Shown: in pieces, positions 62,901 to 64,000 of the stretch | Layout of the letters: each line of letters begins with the position of its first letter | Position numbering within the stretch: the first letter of the stretch is position 1 | Source of the DNA: Hippophae tibetana | Lineage: Eukaryota > Streptophyta > Magnoliopsida > Rosales > Elaeagnaceae | DNA: 64,000 bases | Assembly: GCA_037013495.1 (NCBI GenBank) | Contig: CM072801.1 | Location: 72,339,816-72,403,815 of the forward strand | Direction: 5' to 3' | The notes under the pieces: model-generated | What the model was told of the DNA's origin: nothing | The model's database searches: none | Seen by the model: only the letters and a program-made list of their open reading frames with translations | Translations under genes and position numbers: made by a program

Positions 62901-64000
62901 ATGTTTTAAGCAATTCAACCTTTCTTATTCTTTGTGTTCCTAGGTACATATGTTGTCCGCGAAAAGGATTTGCATTGTTTGGTATCATAGCCTTGGTTGC
63001 TGAAAATGGTTTATCTATATTTATTTATCTACTTTTTGAATTTTAGATTTATAAATATTTGTCGTTTGATTGTTTTCTACTTTCTTAAGTGAGATACCAG
63101 AAAAAAGAATTAAATTGTGTCCTTAAAGTCGAGTGTTTTCTTTCTATTTTGTTTTCATTCTTTTCCTATTTCGATTTCATTTCGTAGCTTTCCTTGGTTT
63201 CACGGTATTTTTTTCTCGTTATTTCATTTTTGTGTTCAACCTATCTATGTTTTTGAAAAAAACAAGAACGTTACTACAGTTCACAATTTCAAAACAAAAA
63301 GAAGTTATAAATTGGGGTCGAAACTATAAACTTTCATAACTTTTGACTCTTATATCGAAACGACTATTATAATATATCAAATCGAAACATGTTTCCATAC
63401 ATAAAAAACACACTATAGCAGTAGTTTTTCTATTCTCATATTTTAACCCAGATTCCATCGTTTACACTACTTATAGACGTCTTAAAATTTTGTCGCACCC
63501 TATTACCTTTTTTTGTGTTCTTGTTCTTCCGGATACCAATTCTATCATCTTAATCATGTTTTAAGCAATTCAACCTTTCTTATTCTTTGTGTTCCTAGGT
63601 ACATATGTTGTCCGGGAAAAGGATTTGCATTGTTTGGTATCATAGCCTTGGTTGCTGAAAATGGTTTATCTATATTTATTTATCTACTTTTTGAATTTTA
63701 GATTTATAAATATTTGTCGTTTGATTGTTTTCTACTTTCTTAAGTGAGATACCAGAAAAAAGAATTAAATTGTGTCCTTAAAGTCGAGTGTTTTCTTTCA
63801 ATTTTGTTGTCATTCTTTTCCTATTTCGATTTCATTTCGTAGCTTTCCTTAGTTTCACGATATTTTTTTCTCGTTATTTCATTTTTGTGTTCAACCTATC
63901 TATGTTTTTGAAAAAAACAAGAACGTTACTACAGTTCACAATTTCAAAACAAAAAGAAGTTATAAATTGGGGTCGAAACTATAAACTTTCATAACTTTTG
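53946..64000 (+). repeat. Dimer-patterned, more homogeneous end of the array
   Basis: Two unit forms tend to alternate here. One reads 'tttctattttgttttc' followed by 'tccttggtttcacgg' (near 53971, 55281, 57246, 59866, 61176, 63142). The other reads 'tttcaattttgttgtc' followed by 'tccttagtttcacgg'. Several forms recur at spacings of about 1310 bp, for example 'cattgtgtggtatc' at about 54468 and 55779 and again at 61008. The pattern is irregular, with runs of the second form near 61.8-62.5 kb. Confidence 0.65.

Larger units (their letters stand above)
44005..64000 (+). repeat. Tandem satellite array, ~655-bp monomer, right part
   Basis: Same monomer, orientation and phase as the left array. 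It opens with the last 120 bp of the unit split by the retrotransposon (44005-44124), then has 30 complete units from 44125 to 63771 and a 229-bp partial unit at the window edge. Units from about 54 kb onward share derived variants ('gagataccag', 'ataaatatttg', 'ataaattggggtcg') and are more alike than units next to the retrotransposon. The array continues beyond the window. No gene is seen in it. Confidence 0.97.

Noticed and set aside
1-64000. Possibility that the tandem array is rDNA spacer or 5S rDNA.
   Set aside because: No rRNA coding sequence or Pol III internal promoter is seen in the unit, and the 655-bp unit contains nothing like the 120-bp 5S gene.

Overview
The window looks like plant heterochromatin, very likely from a flowering plant. 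It has two components: a long tandem satellite array and one LTR retrotransposon nested in it. There is no sign of a prokaryote (no operons, RBS-led genes, tRNA or rRNA genes, or CRISPR array). There is also no recognisable single-copy host gene. The plant assignment rests on the retroelement, which has the hallmarks of the Athila lineage of Ty3/Gypsy elements: a tRNA-Asp-type primer binding site, Athila-like Gag, Protease and RT signatures, and a long 3' non-coding tail.

Layout. Positions 1-33285 are a head-to-tail array of an AT-rich monomer of about 655 bp: 50 complete units plus the first 540 bp of a 51st. Positions 33286-44004 are a 10,719-bp LTR retrotransposon. Positions 44005-64000 continue the same array in the same orientation and phase: the last 120 bp of the interrupted unit, 30 complete units and a 229-bp partial unit. 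The interrupted unit adds up exactly (540 + 120 - 5 bp target duplication = 655). The array runs off both ends of the window. I do not recognise the satellite family.

The retrotransposon has two nearly identical LTRs (1584 and 1604 bp, beginning TGAT and ending ATCA), a 5-bp target-site duplication (ttgct), a primer binding site, and a gag-pol frame encoding Gag, aspartic protease, reverse transcriptase, RNase H and integrase in one reading frame. A single in-frame TAG at 37941-37943 interrupts it inside the RT domain. About 2.07 kb of non-coding sequence with hairpins and G-rich tracts lies between pol and the 3' LTR, where many relatives carry an env-like ORF. Few LTR differences (about ten substitutions by eye) suggest a recent insertion.

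The array has visible internal history: a 4-monomer (2620-bp) block in tandem, 2-monomer blocks, a 4.7-kb segment repeated at an offset of ten monomers, a divergent monomer class (type II) scattered among the standard ones, a mixed zone around the insertion, and a more uniform dimer-patterned zone at 54-64 kb. The short ORFs that recur in every monomer are best explained by T-rich composition, not by genes. I found no new protein-coding system. The most unusual content is the satellite itself, its higher-order structure and the young nested element.
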